Below are positions 7,065 through 12,969 of a stretch of DNA of 12,969 bases, piece by piece. Source of the DNA: JAZDIU01 sp043804635. GTDB taxonomy: Bacteria; Chloroflexota; Dehalococcoidia; Dehalococcoidales; UBA2162. The notes beneath the pieces are model-generated. The model was not told where the DNA came from, made no database searches, and was given only the letters and a program-made list of their open reading frames with translations. The DNA is taken from the NCBI GenBank assembly GCA_043804635.1, contig JAZDIU010000093.1, forward strand, positions 1-12,969. The letters are read 5' to 3'. Numbering within the stretch: position 1 is the stretch's first letter; each line of letters opens with the position of its first letter. Made by a program: the position numbers and the translations under genes.

Positions 7065-8732
7065 CTATACCTTCACCATAAAAGGAAGAACCATCGGGCG
7101 GCGCCTGGTTTTATCGTAGTAAAATCTATTCAAAGTATCCCTGACCTTGGAGTTAATAAAACCCCAATCTGCCGGGTGGGCACCGCCACGGTCGATGGCT
7201 TTAGCCACCAGGTCACGGCTTTCTTCCATCATATCTTGCATATCCTTAGTTTCGGTGGTATCGACAAAACCCCGCGATAAGATGTCCGGTCGCCCCACCA
7301 GTTTGCCCGTTTGCTGGTTAACAGCGATAACTACCATTACCACACCATCTTTGGACAGCATCCTTCTGTCACGGAGAACAACGCTATCCATATCACCGAC
7401 GCTTAGACCGTCGACGTAAACGTTGCTGACGGCGACCTTACCGGTTACTTTGCCCGATTCGTTATCTAGCTCGAGCACGTCCCCATCTTCCAGCACGAAG
7501 ATATGGTTTTTAGGGATACCCACCGATTCGGCTAACTTTCCGTGAATCGTCAGGTGGCGATATTCACCGTGGATAGGGACGAAGAACTTAGGTCGGGTGA
7601 GAGTGAGTAACAGTTTTAGTTCTTCCTGGCTGGCATGACCGTGGACATGAACCGGCGCTATCCGGCTATATAAGACTTCGGCACCCTGTTTGAAGAGAGT
7701 ATCCACCGTGCGATTTATCAAGGCTTCATTGCCGGGTATCGGGCTCGCGGAAATTACTACAGTATCCCCGGGGACTATATGAAGCTGGGGGTGGTCCTTG
7801 TTGGCAATACGGACCAGAGCTGAGGTTGGCTCTCCCTGGCTGCCGGTAGTAATAAAAACAACCTTGTTATGAGGCATATGACGCAATTCATCCAGTCGAG
7901 CCAGTATGCCCTCCGGTGCTTTTAGATAGCCCAATTCCATTGCCATCCGCGACGTCTCACTCATACTGCGGCCGACAATAAAAACTCGGCGCTGGTGCTT
8001 AGCGGCGGCATCAATAACCTGCTGAATACGAGAAATAAGCGAAGAAAAAGTGGTAATAATCACTCGACCCGGAGCTTCAGCGATGACGCGGTCTAAAGTC
8101 TCGCCGACATCTCTTTCCGATGGTGTATAACCGGGCAGCTCGGCATAGGTGGAATCGGAGAGGAGCAATAAAAGTCCCCGTCCGCCCAATTGAGCCAACC
8201 GGGAAAGGTCGGTCGGCTTATCATTTATCGGCGTATGGTCGAGCTTGAAATCCCCGCTATGAACTATAGTGCCGACGGGTGTATAGATAATCAGACCGGC
8301 TGAATCAGGAATGCTGTGGCAAACCGGGAAGAACTCGACACGAAATTTTCCTAACGTAATCCGGTTACCAAACCCGACTACTCGAAGATTGGGTCGGTTA
8401 GCTGATTTCCGCTCCTTAAGCTTGACGGAAATAAGACCGCGGACCAGCCTGGTGGCATAGACAGGCACATTAATCTGAGGCAGGACGTAAGGCAGAGCAC
8501 CGATATGGTCTTCGTGCCCGTGGGTAATGAGTATGCCTCTGATTTTTTCACGCCTCTCCAGAAGATAGCTGATATCGGGAATGACCAGGTCGATACCCAG
8601 CATTTCTTCTTCGGGGAACATCAGCCCGGCATCGATGATGATGATATCGTCTTCATACTCCATCGCCATCATATTCTTGCCGATTTCACTCAGCCCGCCA
8701 AGCGGTATTATCTTAAGTTTCGATTTGGGCAT
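7065..8732 (-). CDS. rnj: Ribonuclease J
   Basis: RNase J is a cytoplasmic metallo-beta-lactamase/beta-CASP enzyme with endonuclease and 5'-to-3' exonuclease activity in mRNA decay and rRNA maturation. The 555-residue length is typical. Zinc ligands are visible: HGHEDH (71-76), H139 in CHSIPDSAG, D161 in HSGDFKLDH, and H388 in FVPIHGEYRH. HVHGHAS (362-368) and the beta-CASP insert around 200-350, including TTFSSLISRIQQ, are also present. A C-terminal domain from about 450 matches the family's dimerisation part. The ATG shares one base with the UDG stop (TAATG), with GAGGTG in the end of the UDG gene as ribosome-binding site, so translation is coupled. I cannot say whether it is J1- or J2-like. 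Confidence 0.96.
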   Translation of the reverse strand: MPKSKLKIIPLGGLSEIGKNMMAMEYEDDIIIIDAGLMFPEEEMLGIDLVIPDISYLLERREKIRGILITHGHEDHIGALPYVLPQINVPVYATRLVRGLISVKLKERKSANRPNLRVVGFGNRITLGKFRVEFFPVCHSIPDSAGLIIYTPVGTIVHSGDFKLDHTPINDKPTDLSRLAQLGGRGLLLLLSDSTYAELPGYTPSERDVGETLDRVIAEAPGRVIITTFSSLISRIQQVIDAAAKHQRRVFIVGRSMSETSRMAMELGYLKAPEGILARLDELRHMPHNKVVFITTGSQGEPTSALVRIANKDHPQLHIVPGDTVVISASPIPGNEALINRTVDTLFKQGAEVLYSRIAPVHVHGHASQEELKLLLTLTRPKFFVPIHGEYRHLTIHGKLAESVGIPKNHIFVLEDGDVLELDNESGKVTGKVAVSNVYVDGLSVGDMDSVVLRDRRMLSKDGVVMVVIAVNQQTGKLVGRPDILSRGFVDTTETKDMQDMMEESRDLVAKAIDRGGAHPADWGFINSKVRDTLNRFYYDKTRRRPMVLPFMVKV

Positions 8733-9337
8733 TATTTCACCTCGAACATATTTAACTGTTTTGGCTCCGTTTTTGTTTCAGTTGCCTTTTTCGTCTCAGC
8801 TAAGATGGCCGGAATTTTGAGCATATCGGCTTTTAATGTGTCACGCAGGCTTCCCTGGTGGAGAGCGGCCGCCGGATGATACATCGCAAAATAAATTACA
8901 CCATCCTGCTGATGAGCAGTCCCGTGGATTTTACTGATGCTCTTCCCGGGGAAAAACATCGCCATCGAGTAGCGGCCTAGGGTGACAATCATTTTAGGAC
9001 GAATCAAATCAATCTGTCGCTGAAGCCATTCACGGCAGTTCTGTATTTCCCCGGGTAAAGGTTCACGGTTTCCTGGCGGACGGCATTTTATTACATTAGC
9101 GATATAAACCTGGCTGCGTTTCAATCCGATAGAAGCGAGCAGCTCTTCAAGAAATTGTCCCGCCGGACCGACGAAGGGACGCCCCTGCTGGTCTTCATGC
9201 CAGCCCGGCGCCTCTCCGATGAACATAATCTCAGCATTCTCAGCTCCTTCACCGGGGACTACATTCGTCCGGGAACGGGCAATTTCACACTTTCGGCAGA
9301 GAGCGATTTCCTGGCAAAGCGACTCTAGTGCTGACAT
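8732..9337 (-). CDS. udg: Uracil-DNA glycosylase, family 4 (iron-sulfur)
   Basis: The 201-residue enzyme removes uracil from DNA in base excision repair. Family-4 hallmarks are visible: four cysteines for a 4Fe-4S cluster (C14, C17, C85, C101), motif A GEAPGWHED (41-49), NVIKCRPPGNR (81-91), and the catalytic-loop motif MYHPAAAL (152-159). The last residues, QLNMFEV (194-200), follow a charged, probably flexible linker and closely resemble the bacterial sliding-clamp-binding pentapeptide QL(S/D)LF. It is the first gene of the operon with rnj and ftsK. No Shine-Dalgarno sequence precedes its ATG, and the -10 box lies about ten bases upstream, so the mRNA may be leaderless. It is divergent from glyA. 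Confidence 0.94.
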   Translation of the reverse strand: MSALESLCQEIALCRKCEIARSRTNVVPGEGAENAEIMFIGEAPGWHEDQQGRPFVGPAGQFLEELLASIGLKRSQVYIANVIKCRPPGNREPLPGEIQNCREWLQRQIDLIRPKMIVTLGRYSMAMFFPGKSISKIHGTAHQQDGVIYFAMYHPAAALHQGSLRDTLKADMLKIPAILAETKKATETKTEPKQLNMFEVK

Positions 9338-9347
9338 CTAACTTACG

Positions 9348-9374
9348 ATTATGGTAACACGTGTAATATGTCAA
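9348..9374 (-). promoter_or_regulatory. Promoter of the UDG-rnj-ftsK operon, with palindrome
   Basis: On the minus strand a consensus TTGACA (9374-9369) is followed after 15 bases by CATAAT (9353-9348). TAATCG two bases further on would give a 17-base spacer. The spacer contains ACACGTGT (9357-9364), a perfect 8-base palindrome and possible operator. The predicted start is within a few bases of the UDG ATG at 9337. Confidence 0.55.
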
Positions 9375-9409
9375 GTCAATTTGGAGCGGTCAGCGTTCGT
9401 TAAGATACT

Positions 9410-9430
9410 GATTTATGATTTATGAATGAT
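9410..9430. repeat. Short heptad tandem repeat upstream of glyA
   Basis: GATTTAT (9410-9416), GATTTAT (9417-9423) and GAATGAT (9424-9430) form three 7-base units in the UDG-glyA gap. The array ends eight bases before the glyA -35 box, the same distance as between the heptad array and the -35 box of the TA promoter. Confidence 0.5.
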
Positions 9431-9438
9431 ACGTGAAT

Positions 9439-9468
9439 TTGACAGTACGAAGGCTTGGTTGATAGACT
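9439..9468 (+). promoter_or_regulatory. Candidate glyA promoter
   Basis: TTGACA (9439-9444) and TAGACT (9463-9468) are separated by 18 bases. Transcription would start near 9475, just before the ribosome-binding site GGAGGA (9477-9482), so the leader is too short for a riboswitch. Confidence 0.5.
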
Positions 9469-9488
9469 TTCCTGATGGAGGAAAAAGA

Positions 9489-10730
9489 ATGAGTTTTTTA
9501 AGCAAGACGGACCCGGAAATCAGCCGTGCTATCAAAGCAGAGGAGAAGAAACATAAGGAAACCATAGACCTGATTGCTTCGGAAAATTATCCGAGCCGGG
9601 CTGTCTTTGAAGCGGAAGCTTCCATCCTCTCTAGTAAATATGCCGAAGGTTATCCCGGGCGGCGCTACTACGGAGGCTGTGAAAGCATAGATGTAGTAGA
9701 AAACATAGCTAGAGAACGGGTAAGAGAACTTTTTAAGGCAGAACACGCCAATGTCCAGCCGCATGCCGGCTCTCAAGCGAATATGGCTGTCTATTACGCC
9801 CTGCTTAAGCCTGGCGATAAGGCTATGGGAATGAACCTGTCTCACGGCGGCCATCTTACCCACGGAGACAGGGTCAGCTTCTCCGGTAAGACCTATGCCT
9901 TCCTCACTTACGGGGTCAACCGGGAAACGGAAAGGATCGATTATAAGGAACTGGAAGAGCTTGCCCTGAAACATCAGCCTAAGTTAGTAGTGGCTGGAGC
10001 CAGTGCCTACCCACGCATCATTGATTTTGAGCGTTTCCGTTTTGTTGCCGACCGAGTCGGGGCTAAGCTGATGGTAGACATCGCCCACACTGCCGGTATG
10101 ATTGCCGCCGGTCTGCATCCTTCGCCGGTACCTTATGCCGATGTGGTAACTTCAACTACACACAAGACATTACGGGGACCGCGAGGCGGTTTTATTTTAT
10201 GTCGCAAAGAACTGGCTTCAGCAATAGACACCGCCGTCTTTCCACAATCACAAGGCGGACCACATATGAACCTTATTGCTGCCAAGGCAGTCTGTTTTCA
10301 TGAAGCCGCTCAACCAGAGTTTATCAAATACCAGCAGGCGATACTGGACAATGCCCTCACACTGGCTAACGAATTGAAAAAACTTGGGCTTCACCTGATG
10401 TCCGGAGGAACGGATACTCACTTGATGCTCGTCAGTCTGACCAAAGTTGGCATCACCGGCAAAGAGGCTGAAGAAGCACTATGCAAGGTTGGCATCGTAG
10501 CGAATCGGGACAGCATTCCTTTCGACCCGCTTCCGGCACAGAAAACCAGCGGTATCAGGTTCGGCACACCAGCGGTAACCACACGAGGCTTCGGCAAAGA
10601 GGAAATGAAACAGATTGCCCAATGGATTGTGAAGGTAATCAGTAATATACACGATGAGTCTATGCAAAGAACAATGAAAGACGAAGTCAGAGAGCTTTGT
10701 TCCCGCTTTCCGATACCGGGGTTAGAATAG
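9489..10730 (+). CDS. glyA: Serine hydroxymethyltransferase
   Basis: GlyA is a PLP enzyme that converts serine and tetrahydrofolate to glycine and 5,10-methylene-tetrahydrofolate, the main source of one-carbon units. The 413-residue length is typical. Visible features are ASEN-type loop LIASENYPS (29-37), YAEGYPGRRYYGG (51-63), HAGSQAN (92-98), the PLP-contacting VDIAHTAG (196-203), and the Schiff-base lysine K226 in TSTTHKTLRGPRGG. The start at 9489 is chosen because GGAGGA lies six bases upstream and the N terminus then matches the family. The frame is open upstream to 9426, but that would add 21 unconserved residues overlapping the promoter. It is a single-gene unit, divergent from the UDG operon; no terminator is obvious in the repeat-rich sequence that follows. 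Confidence 0.97.
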   Translation: MSFLSKTDPEISRAIKAEEKKHKETIDLIASENYPSRAVFEAEASILSSKYAEGYPGRRYYGGCESIDVVENIARERVRELFKAEHANVQPHAGSQANMAVYYALLKPGDKAMGMNLSHGGHLTHGDRVSFSGKTYAFLTYGVNRETERIDYKELEELALKHQPKLVVAGASAYPRIIDFERFRFVADRVGAKLMVDIAHTAGMIAAGLHPSPVPYADVVTSTTHKTLRGPRGGFILCRKELASAIDTAVFPQSQGGPHMNLIAAKAVCFHEAAQPEFIKYQQAILDNALTLANELKKLGLHLMSGGTDTHLMLVSLTKVGITGKEAEEALCKVGIVANRDSIPFDPLPAQKTSGIRFGTPAVTTRGFGKEEMKQIAQWIVKVISNIHDESMQRTMKDEVRELCSRFPIPGLE

Positions 10731-10751
10731 TTATCAGTTATTAGTTATTAT
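10731..10751. repeat. Heptad tandem repeat directly after glyA
   Basis: TTATCAG, TTATTAG and TTATTAT run in phase from the first base after the glyA stop codon. The unit, a rotation of CAGTTAT, resembles the CAGTTAA-type unit of the array before mazE. Confidence 0.5.
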
Positions 10752-10884
10752 CACTTCCATCCCGGTAGAAGCCGGAATCCGGTCCGTTGAGACTGCCTCT
10801 GGATACCGACCCCGTATCAGGTACGGGTTCACCCTGAACGGTTCACCGTGAACGGGGCAAGTTTTTCGTCGGTATGGTTATCCA
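10752..10884. repeat. Palindromic repeat cluster between glyA and the MFS gene
   Basis: Two units are visible. The left (about 10757-10782) has CCGG..CCGG and the palindrome CCGGA-A-TCCGG (10772-10782). The right is bounded by TGGATA (10800-10805) and TATCCA (10879-10884), with ATACCGAC (10803-10810) pairing to GTCGGTAT (10868-10875). Inside are three small hairpins in a row: CCCGTA/TACGGG (10811-10827), GTTCA/TGAAC (10827-10839) and GTTCAC/GTGAAC (10841-10853). It looks like a dispersed, non-coding MITE- or REP-like element. It could also stop transcription from both sides, although it lacks a clean T-run. Confidence 0.6.
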
Positions 10885-10993
10885 GCCTCTATAGTGTTCG
10901 ATAGAGCTTTAGGTGGATAAGCAATTAACATCAGCGGCACTGCCGGAAGAATGATAAATGTAAAAATCTGCCATGCCAGACGATAGCTGCCGG
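10878..10993 (-). other. Out-of-frame C-terminal end of the MFS gene
   Basis: In the frame shifted by one base, the sequence after FDVP continues SYRLAWQIFTF and then a hydrophobic run ending in PLMLIAYPP, to a TAA at 10880-10878. This is what the last membrane helix and tail of such a transporter should look like. The main frame instead ends WHGRFLHLSFFRQCR at 10931. Restoring one base near 10990-10993 would give a protein of about 435 residues. The restored stop codon lies inside the terminal inverted repeat at 10879-10884. Confidence 0.7.
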
Positions 10994-12184
10994 AACATCG
11001 AAGATTCTTCCAGCAATGATAGGGCTAGCCAGTCCGCCGATTGTAGATGCGAGTGTCAATAGTCCTAATATCGTGCCATAGCTCCTCATACCGAAGTAAT
11101 CGGCTTGTAATGCCGGCTTAAGAGGTATAGGCGCGCCAAATCCAGCGCCGAAAGTAAGCGAAAAGAGAACAAGGAGCCACATTCTATCCGCTTCTATAAA
11201 AGAGAGAAGGAAAACGCCAATGGTTGTAAGCGCAAACGACAGAGTGAGCAGATACCTCTTATTGATGAAGTCACCAAGGAAACCAAAACCGGCCCGTCCG
11301 ATAAGACTGCATAGAGTAAGTCCCGTTACCGCGCCGGCAGCTATAGCGGTCGGCATCTTGATACTCTCCAGATTGGCGACTATATGCACATTAACCGCGC
11401 TGGCGCCCAGCTGCTGGAGGAAGAAAATAAAAGAAAGCAGCCAGAAGACTCGTGTCTTTAATGCCGCCTTCACCGTAAAATCTCTGGCTGGAGAGTCAAA
11501 TCCTGGCTTCACTATTCTGTTTTGATGTGACGTCTTATCTGTTTCAGGTATCGAGCCTCTATTTTCGCCATCGGGTAGGTAGCCGTATTGACTTGGTTTG
11601 TCGCGATACAATAAACAGAGAGGTAGCCCGATGATCCATAACACAATGCCAAGGATGATAAGGGTAGTTCTCCATCCAACTTGAGTAATTGACAAAGCAA
11701 ACAGGGGGGCTATAAGGCCGCTCAAGCCGGGGCCGATGTATACAATAGCTAATGCTCGGCTCCTCTTTTTCCTGAACCAGTTGGAAATGCAGGCATTCAT
11801 CACCACGTTAGTACCAAAACTAACGCCCAGAGACACCACCATAAAAGTTCCATAGAACGACCACAGCGAGTTAATGCGCCCCATCAATACAAAGCCCAGA
11901 CCGATACAGCCCCAGCCAAAGAGCATCAGTTTCCTCGAACCCACCTTGTCCACCAGGAAACCGACTACCGGACCCAGGATACCAGTTTCAAGCCCTCTTA
12001 AAGTAAAAGCAGCGGACATAGCCGTAGCTGTCCAGCCAAAGGTTTGTCTTATCGGATTAAAAAAAACGGCAAAATCGTAAAAAATGACACCGCTAAAAAA
12101 CTGTAAAATGCCAGAGGCTATTACCAACCACCAACCATAGAAGAATCCTGCCCTTTTCGGCTTATCTATATTTATCGTTTTCAA
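10931..12184 (-). CDS. MFS transporter, C terminus frameshifted
   Basis: This is a major facilitator superfamily membrane transporter. The general look (YGWWLVIASG start, about twelve helices, middle loop at about 205-240) resembles the monocarboxylate or oxalate/formate-antiporter group; the substrate cannot be read. Motif A, GFLVDKVGSRK (75-85), is intact between helices 2 and 3, and a related GFLGDFINKR loop occurs in the second half. The start is TTG at 12184, supported by GAAGG five bases upstream and by the lack of any ATG before the first helix is complete. The 417-residue frame loses the last helix through a one-base shift near 10990 (see the adjoining entry), so it is either a recent pseudogene, a truncated but working protein, or a sequencing error. 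It is probably transcribed alone, from the TATAAT at 12256-12251. Confidence 0.88.
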   Translation of the reverse strand: MKTINIDKPKRAGFFYGWWLVIASGILQFFSGVIFYDFAVFFNPIRQTFGWTATAMSAAFTLRGLETGILGPVVGFLVDKVGSRKLMLFGWGCIGLGFVLMGRINSLWSFYGTFMVVSLGVSFGTNVVMNACISNWFRKKRSRALAIVYIGPGLSGLIAPLFALSITQVGWRTTLIILGIVLWIIGLPLCLLYRDKPSQYGYLPDGENRGSIPETDKTSHQNRIVKPGFDSPARDFTVKAALKTRVFWLLSFIFFLQQLGASAVNVHIVANLESIKMPTAIAAGAVTGLTLCSLIGRAGFGFLGDFINKRYLLTLSFALTTIGVFLLSFIEADRMWLLVLFSLTFGAGFGAPIPLKPALQADYFGMRSYGTILGLLTLASTIGGLASPIIAGRIFDVPAAIVWHGRFLHLSFFRQCR

Positions 12185-12250
12185 TCTACCTTCTTTTTTA
12201 ACATCAGCTAGAGATCAGCAAATCCGGCTATCAAATATAGACGCCTTTTC

Positions 12251-12279
12251 ATTATAAGGTTAAAAGTGAGGAATAACCA
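12251..12279 (-). promoter_or_regulatory. Candidate promoter of the MFS gene
   Basis: On the minus strand a perfect TATAAT (12256-12251) is preceded after 17 bases by a weak -35, TGGTTA (12279-12274), which overlaps the inverted repeat at 12273-12281. The leader would be about 60 bases. Confidence 0.35.
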
Positions 12280-12350
12280 TCCCTTACTCTGAGGCTCTTC
12301 GCTACAGTCGCATTTGTGCGGTATTTTGGTATCACCTGAGAGATGGTTAT
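12273..12350. repeat. Inverted-repeat element after the TrkA-type gene
   Basis: ATAACCATC (12273-12281) and GATGGTTAT (12342-12350) are perfect 9-base inverted copies bounding a 78-base segment that abuts the stop codon of the TrkA-like gene. Extra imperfect pairing extends inwards. There is no T-run right after the stem, so a classical terminator is doubtful; it may be a small dispersed repeat. Confidence 0.45.
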
Positions 12351-12969
12351 CTACTGTTCGATTTTGGTTTTAAGATACTTGCTGGTAAGCTCTTCCAGAT
12401 TATCCCAATTTCCCGATACTACGAGGGTATCATCCGGCTTAACTACCTCAGCGCCACCCGGAGTAATGGTTACTTCTTGCTTACGTAATATTAAAAGCAC
12501 TGCTACTTTCCATTTGCCCTTAGAACCGAAACCAAGGTCGGAGAGAGTCTGTCCTACGAATGAAGGAGGAGCGATTAGTTTTACTACGCCGTATCCAGCA
12601 GTTACCGGTATGTAGTCGATGACATCCCCTAAGGTTAATACATGGGCTATCATCGTTCCCATATCCCGTTCCGGATAAACCACCTTATCCGCCCCTATCT
12701 TTTCAAGTATACCGCCGTGTGTCTCGTTCTCAGCCCTGGCGATTATATAGCCCACACCCAGTTTTTTCAGCAGGACGGTAGTTAGCACACTGCTCTGGAT
12801 ATCAGGTGTAGTTACAATAGCTATATCGAAGTTACCGACACCCAGTTCCTTAAGAGTTGCTTCATCGGTAGCGTCCGCACGAACGGCACGTGTTATTTGC
12901 GTAGCAATACTCTGGACATTTTTCTCATCTACATCCAATGCCAGCACATCGTGTCCAAGACCGCGCAAA
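12351..12969 (-). CDS. TrkA/KtrA-type potassium-channel regulatory protein, partial
   Basis: TrkA/KtrA proteins form cytoplasmic RCK rings that gate the TrkH/KtrB potassium channel in response to nucleotides. The visible 206 codons start inside the Rossmann-fold RCK-N domain: LRGLGHDVLALDVDE with the acidic residues that hold the nucleotide ribose, then ADATDEATLKELGV, VTTPDIQSSVL and GYIIARAEN. The RCK-C domain (about 115-205) follows, ending near LVVSGNWDNLEELTSKYL. The glycine-rich nucleotide loop at the N terminus lies beyond the window edge, so the gene is cut by the window and no start codon is called. Total length would be near 220-225 residues, closer to the short KtrA type than to double-domain TrkA. 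A channel gene next to it would be off the window. Confidence 0.9.
   Translation of the reverse strand, partial: LRGLGHDVLALDVDEKNVQSIATQITRAVRADATDEATLKELGVGNFDIAIVTTPDIQSSVLTTVLLKKLGVGYIIARAENETHGGILEKIGADKVVYPERDMGTMIAHVLTLGDVIDYIPVTAGYGVVKLIAPPSFVGQTLSDLGFGSKGKWKVAVLLILRKQEVTITPGGAEVVKPDDTLVVSGNWDNLEELTSKYLKTKIEQ

Noticed and set aside
9426..9488. Upstream start for glyA at 9426
   Set aside because: It would overlap the TTGACA/TAGACT promoter and add unconserved residues, whereas 9489 has a strong ribosome-binding site.
9440..9488. Glycine or folate riboswitch before glyA
   Set aside because: The predicted leader is only a dozen or so bases.

Overview
The window looks like chromosomal DNA of a Chloroflexota bacterium, most likely class Dehalococcoidia. 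This is an inference from the overall look of the proteins and the housekeeping gene order (family-4 uracil-DNA glycosylase, RNase J and FtsK in one operon), not from a marker gene. Base composition is moderate. Housekeeping genes are dense and partly overlapping, while several intergenic gaps are full of short repeats.

Layout, left to right. (1) A REP-like hairpin repeat lies just in front of uvrB (210-2243, + strand). uvrB is joined by an ATGA overlap to an unrecognised 46-residue basic protein. (2) An accessory stretch of about 2.4 kb (2381-4806) follows. It holds a 450-base AT-rich gap, a heptanucleotide tandem array, a textbook promoter with a tandem operator-like repeat, a MazE/MazF-type toxin-antitoxin pair, a frameshifted scrap resembling the small gene, and an unrecognised 460-residue protein with a possible HEPN-like RN..H motif. 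(3) On the minus strand, 9337 down to 4876, a tightly coupled operon encodes UDG family 4, RNase J and FtsK/SpoIIIE (1-base overlap, then a 2-base gap). It converges on the accessory genes. (4) glyA (9489-10730, + strand) is divergent from that operon and shares a 151-base promoter region with it. (5) A repeat cluster (10731-10884) separates glyA from a minus-strand MFS transporter whose last transmembrane segment is out of frame. (6) The right edge holds a TrkA/KtrA-type potassium-channel regulatory protein, cut off at its N terminus.

How the genes fit together. uvrB and the UDG both serve DNA repair. FtsK pumps DNA during division and RNase J processes RNA. Both repair genes appear to have a -10 element almost touching the start codon, which suggests leaderless mRNAs.

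The parts most worth a second look are the TA module with its flanking repeats and unknown partner gene, the heptad arrays in three different intergenic gaps, the repeat that may give uvrB an alternative start, the MFS frameshift, and a probable sliding-clamp-binding tail on the UDG.
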